This document shows, piece by piece, positions 36,687 through 45,598 of a stretch of 64,000 bases of DNA. Made by a program: the position numbers and the translations under genes. Each line of letters starts with the position of its first letter. The first letter of the stretch is position 1. The notes below the pieces were generated by a model. That model ran no database searches. It had not been told where the DNA came from and saw only the letters and a list, made by a program, of their open reading frames with translations. Origin of the DNA: Chromatiales bacterium (GTDB lineage: Bacteria; Pseudomonadota; Gammaproteobacteria; Chromatiales; Chromatiaceae); assembly GCA_028280505.1 (NCBI GenBank), contig JANQLO010000085.1, positions 124,001-188,000 of the forward strand, given 5' to 3'.

Positions 36687-37763
36687 ATGAGCAGACCAAC
36701 CTACGCCATCATCGACACCCAGGCCTTTGTCGCCAATTACCGATATGCAAAATCGCTGGCGCCGGGCAGCCGAGCCCTTGCGGTCGTCAAGGCCAATGCC
36801 TACGGCCATGGCGCCGTAACATTGGCACACGCCTTGTCGGGCCAGGCCGACGCCTTTGGTGTCGCCTGCAGCGAAGAGGCAATGGAGCTACGCGAATCCG
36901 GTATCGACAATCCGATCTTGCTACTGGAAGGGGCGTTTGATCCGGACGAAATCGAGCTGGCCGACCGCGCGAACCTGATGCTCGTCGTGCACTCACAACA
37001 TCAACTCGACTGGATGTTGAAGGCGAAACCCGATCGACCGCTCACCGTCTGGTTGAAAATCGACACGGGGATGCACCGGCTCGGTTTCACCCCGCAAGCG
37101 GCACCCCGGATCTACCGACATCTGAAAGACAGCCCGCACATCGGTGAGGTCGTATTGATGTCACATTTCGCCCGGGCAGACGAAATGGACAGCGATGCCA
37201 CGGCGAGGCAGCTCGATACCTTTGACGATACGGCCCATGACCTGACGGCACCGTTTAGCCTGGCGAATTCGGCCGCAACCCTGGCATGGCCGCAGACCCA
37301 TACGCAATGGATACGCCCCGGCATCATGCTGTACGGCAGCTCACCACTCGCCGGCAGCCGAATCGACACATCCGCGCTGGTGCCGGTCATGCGGCTGCAA
37401 TCCGAACTGATCGCCATTCGCGATCTCGCCGCCGGCGAATCGATCGGTTACGGCGGCCGTTTTGTCTGCGATAAGCCGACTCGGGTCGGTGTCGTCGCCG
37501 CCGGCTATGGCGACGGTTACCCGAGGCACGCGCCGGACGGCACACCGGTGACGGTAAACGGGCAGCGCACCCGACTGATCGGACGGGTGTCGATGGACAT
37601 GCTGACGATCGACCTGAGCACCCAGCCGGATGCGGCGATTGGCGACACCGTGCAGCTTTGGGGCGACCTCATCAAGGCCAACGAGGTCGCCCAACTAAGC
37701 GAAACCATTTCTTACGAATTGTTTACCGGTGTCACGCGACGGGTGCATTTCCACTATCGTTAA
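36687..37763 (+). CDS. alr: Alanine racemase
   Basis: This 358-residue PLP enzyme converts L- to D-alanine for peptidoglycan. The PLP lysine lies in AVVKANAYGHGA, the catalytic Tyr region is SIGYGGRF, and the PLP phosphate-site segment is GYGDGYPR. Length and order of segments are normal for Alr/DadX. It is preceded by a 127-base gap after the RND pump in which I see no gene. No D-amino-acid dehydrogenase is adjacent, which argues for Alr rather than catabolic DadX. It is cytoplasmic. Confidence 0.95.
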   Translation: MSRPTYAIIDTQAFVANYRYAKSLAPGSRALAVVKANAYGHGAVTLAHALSGQADAFGVACSEEAMELRESGIDNPILLLEGAFDPDEIELADRANLMLVVHSQHQLDWMLKAKPDRPLTVWLKIDTGMHRLGFTPQAAPRIYRHLKDSPHIGEVVLMSHFARADEMDSDATARQLDTFDDTAHDLTAPFSLANSAATLAWPQTHTQWIRPGIMLYGSSPLAGSRIDTSALVPVMRLQSELIAIRDLAAGESIGYGGRFVCDKPTRVGVVAAGYGDGYPRHAPDGTPVTVNGQRTRLIGRVSMDMLTIDLSTQPDAAIGDTVQLWGDLIKANEVAQLSETISYELFTGVTRRVHFHYR

Positions 37764-37808
37764 GCTCAGGACAGTCAAGAGATACAGCACGGAGCCGCTA
37801 TCGCTGTC

Positions 37809-38663
37809 ATGAAGGAAAAGATTATCGTCCCGGTACTCGCCGGCGGCGGCACACGTCTGCCGGCACATGTCGGTGTGCTGACTGCACTGGAGCAGATGGG
37901 CTACCACATGGATCGGCTGGTCGGTGTATCCGGCGGCAGCATCGTGGCCGCGCTCTACGCCCAGGGGCGCAGCACCCAATACCTCAAGCGTCTGGCCTTC
38001 GACGTCGACTTTCGCCAGTTTCGTGGCTTTTCCTTACGCAAACTGATGTTCGCCGGCGGCCTGTCGAACGGTGAACATTTCGAGCACTGGTTGGATGAGC
38101 AGCTCGAAGAGGCCACCTTCGATGAGCTCGAACGCGATCTGCACGTGGTCGCGACCGATGTGCGCTCCGGGGAACCGGTATTTTTCGACAAACTGCACTC
38201 GCCCGAAATGAAAGTCGCACGTGCGGTGCGCTTCTCCATGGGCATTCCGTTGCTGTTCACCTTCGAAAAATACGAAGGTCATCTGATGGTCGACGGCAGT
38301 ATCCTGGCTGAAGACGCCCTGTACCAACGCTGGGCCGAGGACGATACACCCGTGGTCTATTTTCGACTACGCTCTTCACGCGAGGCGATAAAAATTCAGG
38401 AATCGCGATTCTTTCCGCTGCCGGACTATGTGAACATGCTGATTCGCACCTTCATGACCAGCATCTCACGCGAGTACATCAGCGATCCTTATTGGCGCAA
38501 TACCGTCGTCGTCGAGACCGGCACGGTTTCTCCGGTCGAATTCGCTTTGTCCGTAGATCAGAAAGAGGATCTGTTCCGGCGGGGCCTGGACACCGTTCAA
38601 GAGGTCATTCCGCTCAAGCTCGAACGTTCTCCCGAGTTACAGACGGCGGGTGTGACAGTCTGA
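37809..38663 (+). CDS. Patatin-like phospholipase
   Basis: This 284-residue protein has the patatin active site: oxyanion segment AGGGTRLPAHVGVL, nucleophile serine in GVSGGS (GxSxG), and the catalytic Asp in MVDGSILAE. There is no signal peptide, so it is a cytoplasmic or membrane-associated lipid acyl hydrolase. It follows alr after 45 bases on the same strand and may be co-transcribed. The ribosome site is weak. The physiological substrate is unknown; several patatins of this small type act in membrane lipid turnover, and some are effectors. Confidence 0.9.
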   Translation: MKEKIIVPVLAGGGTRLPAHVGVLTALEQMGYHMDRLVGVSGGSIVAALYAQGRSTQYLKRLAFDVDFRQFRGFSLRKLMFAGGLSNGEHFEHWLDEQLEEATFDELERDLHVVATDVRSGEPVFFDKLHSPEMKVARAVRFSMGIPLLFTFEKYEGHLMVDGSILAEDALYQRWAEDDTPVVYFRLRSSREAIKIQESRFFPLPDYVNMLIRTFMTSISREYISDPYWRNTVVVETGTVSPVEFALSVDQKEDLFRRGLDTVQEVIPLKLERSPELQTAGVTV

Positions 38664-38813
38664 AGGCTACAGTTGCCGATAAAATCGCGGTTTCGGTACC
38701 ATGGCAGCATCAGTACACACTGATCGCCGCGCCCCACACGATTTGGGATTCCACGGCACCTGTAACAAGCCGAACCGATACACCATCATTCCAAATAATT
38801 TCTTGAGGCGACC

Positions 38814-41621
38814 ATGCAATACCGCTTCCTACGCGAATTGATTCTACCCATTGCCTTGATCACGACACTCGTCATGCCGGCTTTCGCCGCCGACCCCTTA
38901 GCGGTGCGCTATTACGAAGACGCGGTAAAACGCTTCAATGCCAGTGATTTCAAAGGCGCCGAGATCCAGCTCAAGAACTCGCTTACACAAGACCCGAGCC
39001 AGCTCTCCGCGAGGATACTGATGGGTAAGGTTCAGCTCCAATTGGGCAATAACGCCCAAGCCGAAGAAGAGCTGGCAATGGCCGAAAAGCTGGGCGCAGA
39101 CACGGTACTCACTGCACTACCCCTCGCGCAGGCACGCAATCGCAGCGGCGAGTACAAGGTGAATCTCGATACCCTCGTACCGACCCAATTCCCCATCGAC
39201 CAGCAGGCCGACCTTTGGGTCGAATTGGGTATCGCCCGATTGAAAAACAAAGATCAAGCCGGCGCCCAGATTGCATTCGAGGCAGCACTTAGGATTGAAC
39301 CATTGCATGGTGGCGGCAAACTAGGACTTGCCCGCATTCCGCTCCAGAAGGGGGATTACACGACGGCGGAACGTCTTGCCGAAGCAGCAATAAACAACGA
39401 TCCCAACAATTCGGACGCCTGGTTTGTAAAGGCCTCGGCAATACACGCGCAAGGTAGGTACCTCGACGCAGTGCAGGCTTACGCACAGGCCCGCAATCTC
39501 AATCCCAATTTCGCTGCGGCAGGGCTTGGCGAGGCCAGCGCGCTCATGGATGCGGAAGAGATAGGAAAAGCCAGCGCCCTTTTAAAAGACTTGAGAACGA
39601 CATTCCCCGGTATGCCCGATGCGCCTTATCTGCATTCCTTGGCTTTACAGAGACTCGGATTGGGAGAGGAAGCCAAACTCGCCCGACGTGCCGCTGCCGA
39701 TCTTTTGGATCCAATCGAACCCAGAGATCTGGCGCATAGTCCTGCGCTGTTAATGCTTGCCGGCAGGCTCAGCCTTGAAAATGGCCAACTGGAGCGAGCA
39801 TACCAAGCACTTTCACTTTATCTGGAAGCACGCCCCGCAGACGTCGATGGCCGCAAACTGCTTGGGCGAATCGCGCTCAGCATGCGCAAGCCCGGCGAAG
39901 CACGACGCGCGCTGGTGCCGATCATTAATGCGGGGCAGGCGGATGCGGAGGTATTAGGGCTACTGGGAGACGCCAGCGCGCAACAAAATGACCATTTGGC
40001 AGCGGAAAGCTACTACCGTGACGCTATTGCAAACTATAAAGGCGGCCCCGCAATCATCGGTCGCCTGGGAGCCAGCCAATATCGACAAGGACAACGCGAA
40101 CTAGCATTGAGAAACCTGGAAAAACTGGTCGACAGCACACCTCCCGGTACCACTACCGGCGTTTCCTTGTATACCGCAATGCTTCACTTTGCCGAGCGCC
40201 GACTCGGCAAGGCACGCGAAATCACCGAGCGGGTGCTCAAAGAACAACCTGACAGCCTCATTGCACTGAATCTACAGGCCGCCCTTTCGATCGCAGAGGG
40301 CGACAACGCGACGGCACATCGCCAACTCGCGTCCCTAGTCAAGCGGGCCCCGGAATTTCGGCCTGCCCGCTATAACCTGGCAAAGCTGTATGCCATTGAG
40401 AACCAACACCAAAAAGCCAACCGTGTGCTAGCACGTTTACTTGCGGACAATCCCGACGATATCAGGGCACTTCAGGAACTGGGGCGACTCGCCCTGGCAC
40501 AGAATGACAAACGCACTGCGGTTCAACACTACGAGAAAATCCGCAAAATCGATGGCAAGGCGCTGTTACCGCTCACCGAACTGATCCGTATCTATCTGCA
40601 AGAAGGACAACTCTCGGACGCTATGCAAGTAGCCCTGACTCTGAACCGAACACTGCCGGACAACTTCGACGTCCACCTCGCCTTGGCCCAGGTACAAATC
40701 GCTCGCAACGAGACCCAGGACGCCCAAGCTACGCTGAACAGAACGGCAATACTGGCAGGTTATGACCCACGCCGGCTGTTTCGTACAATTCAACTGCAAA
40801 AATCGGCGGGAGCTTACGACGACGCTGTAACAACGTTGGAGAAACTCCTACGTGAGAAGCCGGATTCCCTTGTTGCGCGCGGCGCCTTGGCCGATACCTA
40901 TTTCCGCCAGGAAAAGTTTGGTGCCGCCCAGGAGGAGATTTCCAAAGTACTGGCGATCGAGCCGGACAGCGTCTACGGCTTGGCACTTCGCGGCGACATT
41001 TACCTGGCACAAGAGCAACCTGAGAAAGCCATAGAAAACTTCCGTCGTGCCCGAAACATTTCGGATCGACCGGAACTTGTGGTCAGCCTGTTTCGTGCAC
41101 GGGCGCTCGCCGATCAAAGTGATGACGCAATCCAGGACTTACAAGCATGGCACAACGCAAACCCGGATGAACGGATAACGCTGCGAGCTTTGGCAGAGGC
41201 GCGCCATCAACGCGGCGAAGTCGACCAAGCACTTAAGCTTTATCAACAGTTGGCGGAGCTCACCCCGGAAGACCCTTTCGTACACAATAACATTGCCAAC
41301 CTGATGGCTGACATCGATAGTGAGCTTGCTTTCAAAGCCGCCCGCCGGGCACATGAGTTAGCACCAACCAATCCTGCAATACTCGACACCATGGGGTGGG
41401 CGTTGGTACAGGTCGGCGATCTCGATGCGGGGTTAGCCATGTTACGCGATGCCGTCGCGCGAAACGGTCGCTCGGCAACGATTCGCTACCATCTCGGTGT
41501 CGCGCTTCAGGAGTTTGGAAGCCTCAAAGAATCGAAACGGGAACTCGCCGAAGCGCTACGCCTATCGGAAAACGCCACTTGGGCCGAGGATGCAAAACAA
41601 CGACTCCAAAGGCTACGATGA
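38814..41621 (+). CDS. prsT: PrsT-like TPR-repeat protein of the PEP-CTERM/exosortase system
   Basis: This 935-residue exported protein consists almost entirely of TPR repeats (more than 20, such as WFVKASAIHAQGRYLDAVQA and PAILDTMGWALVQVGDLDAG). The N-terminal AVRYYEDAVKRFNASDFKGA strongly resembles the PrsT family that co-occurs with exosortase systems. Most members are lipoproteins, but here the signal peptide ends MPAFAADP with no cysteine, so it should be a soluble periplasmic protein. GAGG lies before ATG 38814. Codon use is less GC-rich than its neighbours. Next to a PEP-CTERM gene, a role in secretion or assembly of surface material is inferred. Confidence 0.82.
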   Translation: MQYRFLRELILPIALITTLVMPAFAADPLAVRYYEDAVKRFNASDFKGAEIQLKNSLTQDPSQLSARILMGKVQLQLGNNAQAEEELAMAEKLGADTVLTALPLAQARNRSGEYKVNLDTLVPTQFPIDQQADLWVELGIARLKNKDQAGAQIAFEAALRIEPLHGGGKLGLARIPLQKGDYTTAERLAEAAINNDPNNSDAWFVKASAIHAQGRYLDAVQAYAQARNLNPNFAAAGLGEASALMDAEEIGKASALLKDLRTTFPGMPDAPYLHSLALQRLGLGEEAKLARRAAADLLDPIEPRDLAHSPALLMLAGRLSLENGQLERAYQALSLYLEARPADVDGRKLLGRIALSMRKPGEARRALVPIINAGQADAEVLGLLGDASAQQNDHLAAESYYRDAIANYKGGPAIIGRLGASQYRQGQRELALRNLEKLVDSTPPGTTTGVSLYTAMLHFAERRLGKAREITERVLKEQPDSLIALNLQAALSIAEGDNATAHRQLASLVKRAPEFRPARYNLAKLYAIENQHQKANRVLARLLADNPDDIRALQELGRLALAQNDKRTAVQHYEKIRKIDGKALLPLTELIRIYLQEGQLSDAMQVALTLNRTLPDNFDVHLALAQVQIARNETQDAQATLNRTAILAGYDPRRLFRTIQLQKSAGAYDDAVTTLEKLLREKPDSLVARGALADTYFRQEKFGAAQEEISKVLAIEPDSVYGLALRGDIYLAQEQPEKAIENFRRARNISDRPELVVSLFRARALADQSDDAIQDLQAWHNANPDERITLRALAEARHQRGEVDQALKLYQQLAELTPEDPFVHNNIANLMADIDSELAFKAARRAHELAPTNPAILDTMGWALVQVGDLDAGLAMLRDAVARNGRSATIRYHLGVALQEFGSLKESKRELAEALRLSENATWAEDAKQRLQRLR

Positions 41622-41854
41622 TTCTTTTGCGCCCATTTGGACGCGAGAGTGCGCAAGACCAAATGAGTATCCCTGAACACCGGAGAATTGTGATGGCTGC
41701 TGCCACAGCGTGGACAACACGAAATGGGGAACCGACCTCGGCCGGAAATAACTGGATCGATACCATTCCAAATCGATTGAAATCAGAGGCCGCATCACTC
41801 CAGGCTTTTTAGGACGGCCCCCTCAATCAGATATCAACACATGGCCAATAACAA

Positions 41855-41879
41855 AACGCCCGCACCAGGTGCAGGCGTT
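41855..41879 (-). terminator. Terminator of the second PEP-CTERM gene (- strand)
   Basis: On the - strand AACGCC-T-GCAC pairs with GTGC-G-GGCGTT around a 3-base loop, with one internal mismatch, followed by TTTTGTTATT. It lies 62 bases after the stop at 41941. The rest of 41622-41940, between PrsT and this gene, holds no credible coding sequence. Confidence 0.7.
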
Positions 41880-41940
41880 GGATCGTTCGCTTATTGCTTT
41901 CGAAGTGCTTTGTTACTCAGGCACCTCGATTCGGAACTAC

Positions 41941-42786
41941 TTATCCGGCAGCTCGCTTAAGGCGCACACGGGCCAACATCGCAATACCCAGGCCGGTCAA
42001 CAACACGGTACCGGGAACGGGTACTCCAGGCGGTGGTGGTGGCGGAGGGGTTTTGTGTTTACCCGTGAGCTGTTCGATTTTGAAATAGTCTCTGTAACTT
42101 TCCTGACACTTACCCGAAGGATCACAGTCAGTACCAAACACATCGTTATATGCGGCGATGATCCAGTAACTCGACTCGATCATACCGGAATTGACATTGA
42201 TATCGTAAGGATCGCTGGAATCGAGGTTGTCTACGTCATAGTTACCGATCAGCGTCCAGCCACTGCTTGTCAAACCTTCGCTTGATCCGCTGTAGTTCAC
42301 ACCGTCCAGGGTCGGAACACCACCACCCTGATAAGCCAGAACACTGATATCAGCATCGTTGCTGTACCAACCCAGCTGTACTTCCGTCAATGTAATCGAA
42401 GTACCGCCGAAGTCGAACATCACGAGTTCGTAACGGCCGTCGTTATCGACGGCATGTTGAGGCGAGCCGCTGTTCTCGCCGTCGCCGTGTGAAGTGCCTA
42501 AACCGCCGCTATAAATCGCAATGTTGGCAGCTTCTAGCTGATTGTTGGTCGCGCCGGGCTCCGTATTTGCCCAACCGGACGCAACAACTTCAGGTGTAGT
42601 TGCCGAACCCAAAGGCTCGAAAGTCTTGGTCAGGCTACGGCCACTGTAGTTGGTGCCGCAGTTGGCGACGCAGCTGGAACTTCCGAAATCCCACGTCCAG
42701 GTCGTATCGGCAAAACCTACTCCCGGTAGTGCGAATCCGGCCATTCCCAGGAAGGCAGAAATTTTTAATTTTTGTGCAAACGGCAT
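41941..42786 (-). CDS. PEP-CTERM surface protein, XDP1-like
   Basis: ATG 42786 is preferred over 42807 because GGGAG lies nine to ten bases upstream. The 281-residue product has a signal peptide (ISAFLGMAGFALPGVGFA), a beta-rich body with paired cysteines (SSSCVANCG; DCDPSGKC), and a run of eight prolines. The sorting tag is VPVPG, then TVLLTGLGIAMLA and RVRLKR. The body ends YRDYFKIEQLTG and resembles exosortase-dependent surface proteins of the XDP1 group. It would be cleaved by an exosortase and displayed or released outside. It is monocistronic, with a sigma-54-like promoter upstream and a terminator downstream. Confidence 0.83.
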   Translation of the reverse strand: MPFAQKLKISAFLGMAGFALPGVGFADTTWTWDFGSSSCVANCGTNYSGRSLTKTFEPLGSATTPEVVASGWANTEPGATNNQLEAANIAIYSGGLGTSHGDGENSGSPQHAVDNDGRYELVMFDFGGTSITLTEVQLGWYSNDADISVLAYQGGGVPTLDGVNYSGSSEGLTSSGWTLIGNYDVDNLDSSDPYDINVNSGMIESSYWIIAAYNDVFGTDCDPSGKCQESYRDYFKIEQLTGKHKTPPPPPPPGVPVPGTVLLTGLGIAMLARVRLKRAAG

Positions 42787-42859
42787 GACGGTGGACTCCC
42801 GAATCATCCTAGCTTGATATAGCCGACACTAGCGGCTGAACTCATCTTGACTGGAGTAA

Positions 42860-42875
42860 AGCAAAGACCGTGCCT
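42860..42875 (-). promoter_or_regulatory. Sigma-54 (-24/-12) type promoter of the XDP1-like gene
   Basis: Read on the - strand, AGGCACGGTCTTTGCT matches the sigma-54 pattern TGGCACGRNNNTTGCW at 15 of 16 positions. Transcription would begin near 42849, giving a leader of about 63 bases with a 5-bp hairpin (42821-42837). The rest of the intergenic region up to minE (42876-43112) contains nothing else I can identify. Confidence 0.75.
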
Positions 42876-43112
42876 AATCAGGGTGTTTCCTTTGATCTCA
42901 ACGACTTATGCGAAGCAGTCGACATAGAGAAACACAGAGGGAGAAGGAACTGTTAAATTTTCCGACAGTCGCCGGGGAATTCCCTTCTTGAACGCAGCCA
43001 AGCATCCATCAGTTTAACCGTTCTCGCGCTCGTGCCGGAAAACCCGAAAAGCCGCGGACTCGCTCATGAAGGTATTTAAATGATGTATTACAGAACGAAT
43101 TTACGAAAGCAA

Positions 43113-43358
43113 TCAGTCCGGCAACACAATATTCAATTCCAGAATCTCCTGCCGGCCATCGTGCTCGACACTGACCGAGACCGCATCGTTATCGACGGCG
43201 ACGTACTTGCGAATCACCTTGAGCAAGTCGCGTTCGAGTTGCGGCAGGTAGGACGGGCCGCCGACACGGCGATCGTGCGCAACCAGAATCTGCAGTCGCT
43301 CTTTGGCGATAGACGCAGAGTTGCTCTTGCGTTGTCTGAAATAATCGAGCAGCGCCAT
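43113..43358 (-). CDS. minE: Cell division topological specificity factor MinE
   Basis: I chose ATG 43358 (MALLDYFRQRKSNSASIAKE) with GGAGGG five bases upstream; the GTG at 43364 is too close to that site. The 81-residue protein has normal MinE length, with the N-terminal membrane/MinD-binding segment and ERLQILVAHDR core. It drives pole-to-pole oscillation of MinCD. The start overlaps the end of minD closely, so the two are coupled. Confidence 0.96.
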   Translation of the reverse strand: MALLDYFRQRKSNSASIAKERLQILVAHDRRVGGPSYLPQLERDLLKVIRKYVAVDNDAVSVSVEHDGRQEILELNIVLPD

Positions 43359-43360
43359 GG

Positions 43361-44170
43361 TCACCCTCCGAACAGACGGCCGAGCAGGCCCTTTTTCTCG
43401 GCTTTGAGAAACCGGTGCGGTAGATCCTCCCCGAGGTAGCGCGCAACCATGTCATTGTACGCCTGCCCCGCGTTGCTTTCCCGATCGAGAATCACCGGTA
43501 CGCCGGCATTCGACGAGTTCAACACCGACGGTGATTCCGGGATTACGCCGATGAGGTCGAGAGACAGGATCTCCTGGACGTCCTCCAATGCGAGCATCTC
43601 GCCACGCTGCACGCGCTCGGGTGAGTAACGGGTCACCAAAAGAAACTCCCTGATACCGTCGAGGTTCTGCTCGGCACGCCGCGACTTGCTCGACAGAATA
43701 CCGATCATACGGTCGGAATCGCGCACCGACGACACCTCGGGATTGGTCACCACGATGGCATCGTCGGCATAGTACATCGCCAACGTTGCGCCTTTTTCTA
43801 TCCCGGCCGGGGAGTCGCAGATGATGAACTCGAACTCAGCCGATAGCTCATCCAACACCTTGCCGACACCTTCCACGGTCAATGCCTCTTTGTCACGCGT
43901 CTGCGATGCGGGCAGGATAAAGAGATTGGGGTTTCGTTTGTCTTTGATGAGCGCCTGGCCGACATTGGCCTCGCCGCTGATGACATTGACGAAGTCGTAC
44001 ACCACGCGGCGTTCACACCCCATGATCAGATCGAGATTACGCAATCCGACATCGAAGTCGATCACCACGGTTTTGAAGCCGCGTTCCGCCAGACCCATCG
44101 CGAAAGCCGCGCTGGTCGTGGTCTTGCCGACCCCCCCTTTACCAGAGGTCACTACGATGATTCTTGCCAA
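43361..44170 (-). CDS. minD: Septum site-determining ATPase MinD
   Basis: This 269-residue protein has the deviant Walker A motif GKGGVGKTTT (residues 10-19), FDVGLRNLD, and the C-terminal amphipathic membrane-targeting helix (FLKAEKKGLLGRLFGG). It recruits MinC to the membrane to block FtsZ rings away from midcell. It lies 61 bases after minC in the usual C-D-E order. Confidence 0.98.
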   Translation of the reverse strand: MARIIVVTSGKGGVGKTTTSAAFAMGLAERGFKTVVIDFDVGLRNLDLIMGCERRVVYDFVNVISGEANVGQALIKDKRNPNLFILPASQTRDKEALTVEGVGKVLDELSAEFEFIICDSPAGIEKGATLAMYYADDAIVVTNPEVSSVRDSDRMIGILSSKSRRAEQNLDGIREFLLVTRYSPERVQRGEMLALEDVQEILSLDLIGVIPESPSVLNSSNAGVPVILDRESNAGQAYNDMVARYLGEDLPHRFLKAEKKGLLGRLFGG

Positions 44171-44231
44171 CTGGATACTCCTTAGGACCCGAGGGGTCCA
44201 CGCTGGTCGATTTAATGGCGTTTACAACAAC

Positions 44232-44933
44232 TCACAGCAACGTGAACTCCAAACTGTCGCCGACAAGGGAAATCTGTACGGTACGCCCGATAAAACGGCT
44301 TTCGAGATCCTCACTGACCCGATAGCGGCCGGCGATCGACACCAGTTCGGCACCGAACTCGCGACAAAAAACGCGTGCCCGAGCATTACCCGATACGCCG
44401 GCCATTGCCCGGCCGCGTAATGGCCCATAGGCATGGATATGGCCCTCCGCCAACACCTCGGCACCGGAACTCACCCCGGCCATCAAAATCAGATCTCCGC
44501 CATCTGCATAGATTCGTTGTCCCGAGCGGACCGGTTTGTCCACGACCAGTGCGTGAGAGGCCGGCGACTTGGTCGTCGTTGTGGCAGCAACCGGACGCCC
44601 GGCCGGCATAACCGCCAGTTCGAGTGCGCGTGCCTGTGCCTGCTGTGCCGCCGAAGCGCCACGCACGCCGACCGGCACCATGCCGTGACCACGTAAGATA
44701 CCGACCACCAAGGGGAACTCGGTCAGCTGTTCCTGGGCCGGCAACTGGGAAACATCGATCGCGATCGGCGCCTGATCGAAAAAGGCCGGTAAACGCGCGA
44801 TCTGATCAGCCAGAAATTCATCCAGACCGCTGACGTCCGGGTCTCTCAGAATGAGAGTCGGAATAGTGAATTGCCCCGCCTTCATCGCGAAGGACGCGGC
44901 CTGCTGATCGGTTCGAACGGATACCTCGGACAT
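44232..44933 (-). CDS. minC: Septum site-determining protein MinC
   Basis: This 233-residue inhibitor of FtsZ assembly has a variable N-terminal domain. The conserved C-terminal beta-helix (VRSGQRIYADGGDLILMAGV, VLAEGHIHAYGPLRGRAMAG) binds MinD and the FtsZ tail. It is the first gene of minCDE. A 113-base gap separates it from the Met-rich coiled-coil genes upstream on the same strand; I saw no convincing terminator in that gap, so read-through into minCDE is possible. Confidence 0.96.
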   Translation of the reverse strand: MSEVSVRTDQQAASFAMKAGQFTIPTLILRDPDVSGLDEFLADQIARLPAFFDQAPIAIDVSQLPAQEQLTEFPLVVGILRGHGMVPVGVRGASAAQQAQARALELAVMPAGRPVAATTTTKSPASHALVVDKPVRSGQRIYADGGDLILMAGVSSGAEVLAEGHIHAYGPLRGRAMAGVSGNARARVFCREFGAELVSIAGRYRVSEDLESRFIGRTVQISLVGDSLEFTLL

Positions 44934-45046
44934 GCCCTGCTACTGCATCAGACAGCGAAATCTGGGCACGGAGTCTATATGAAATTAATGCCCGTGGTGG
45001 TGGCGTGATCACAAAATCGCATGTTGGTGCGGAATATCCAAACAGC

Positions 45047-45586
45047 TCAGTTCGGCAGGATCGGGTTCATGGCCCCCATCGGACCCGAGATCTGGCGCAC
45101 ATTCTGCCGCATGACCCCCATACCCCCGGCCATCTGATTCATCTGCACCGAGATACCGCCCATGGCGTGCGTCATCTGCTGCATATCGCCGTCGACACGC
45201 ACCATTTCGCTCTGCATGTTCTGCATGTTGCCCCTTAGCTCAGGCATGATTGCGGTGATGGTAGTCATGTCTTCCGCGATCGAGCCCATATACCCCATGT
45301 GTTTGTCAAACTGAGACACGCGCTGGGCAATCAAATCCATGTCGTAATCGACCCGGGACAGATTCTTGTACATCGAATCCATATTGCTGACGATGCCATT
45401 CAAGTCCTGATAGAGCACCGTCACGTAATACACGTTGACGATCGACAAAATCACCAAGAGCACCGATACCGTTGCGATGACCTTGTCGGTAATCTTGAAA
45501 TGGCGATGACGTTCGTCCAGGTGCAACTGGGTCTCGCGCCCCAGACGCGCCATCACCTCAACGATGGGTCTGCGTGGATCGACCAT
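45047..45586 (-). CDS. Met-rich single-span membrane protein with coiled coil (pair member A)
   Basis: This 179-residue protein is not recognised. Residues about 1-30 are cytoplasmic and basic, one membrane helix follows (VIATVSVLLVILSIVNVYYVTVL), and then about 120 residues of extracytoplasmic coiled coil. The coil is strikingly methionine-rich (about 21 Met in the whole chain), for example MQNMQSEMVRVDGDMQQM. It ends in GAMNPILPN. It lies 12 bases after pair member B, which shares topology, Met-rich heptads and a Pro-rich end (NNMFPFP), so they look like ancient paralogs forming a hetero-complex. They precede minCDE on the same strand. Function unknown; methionines could bind copper or tolerate oxidants. 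Confidence 0.7.
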   Translation of the reverse strand: MVDPRRPIVEVMARLGRETQLHLDERHRHFKITDKVIATVSVLLVILSIVNVYYVTVLYQDLNGIVSNMDSMYKNLSRVDYDMDLIAQRVSQFDKHMGYMGSIAEDMTTITAIMPELRGNMQNMQSEMVRVDGDMQQMTHAMGGISVQMNQMAGGMGVMRQNVRQISGPMGAMNPILPN

Positions 45587-45598
45587 TCGGACAGACCT

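Noticed and set aside
41396-41812. 138-codon + strand frame overlapping the PrsT end
   Set aside because: Out of frame with clear TPR sequence and with no ribosome site or similarity.
44222-44464. Alternative - strand frames inside minC
   Set aside because: minC is clearly coding in its own frame; these are shifted shadows.
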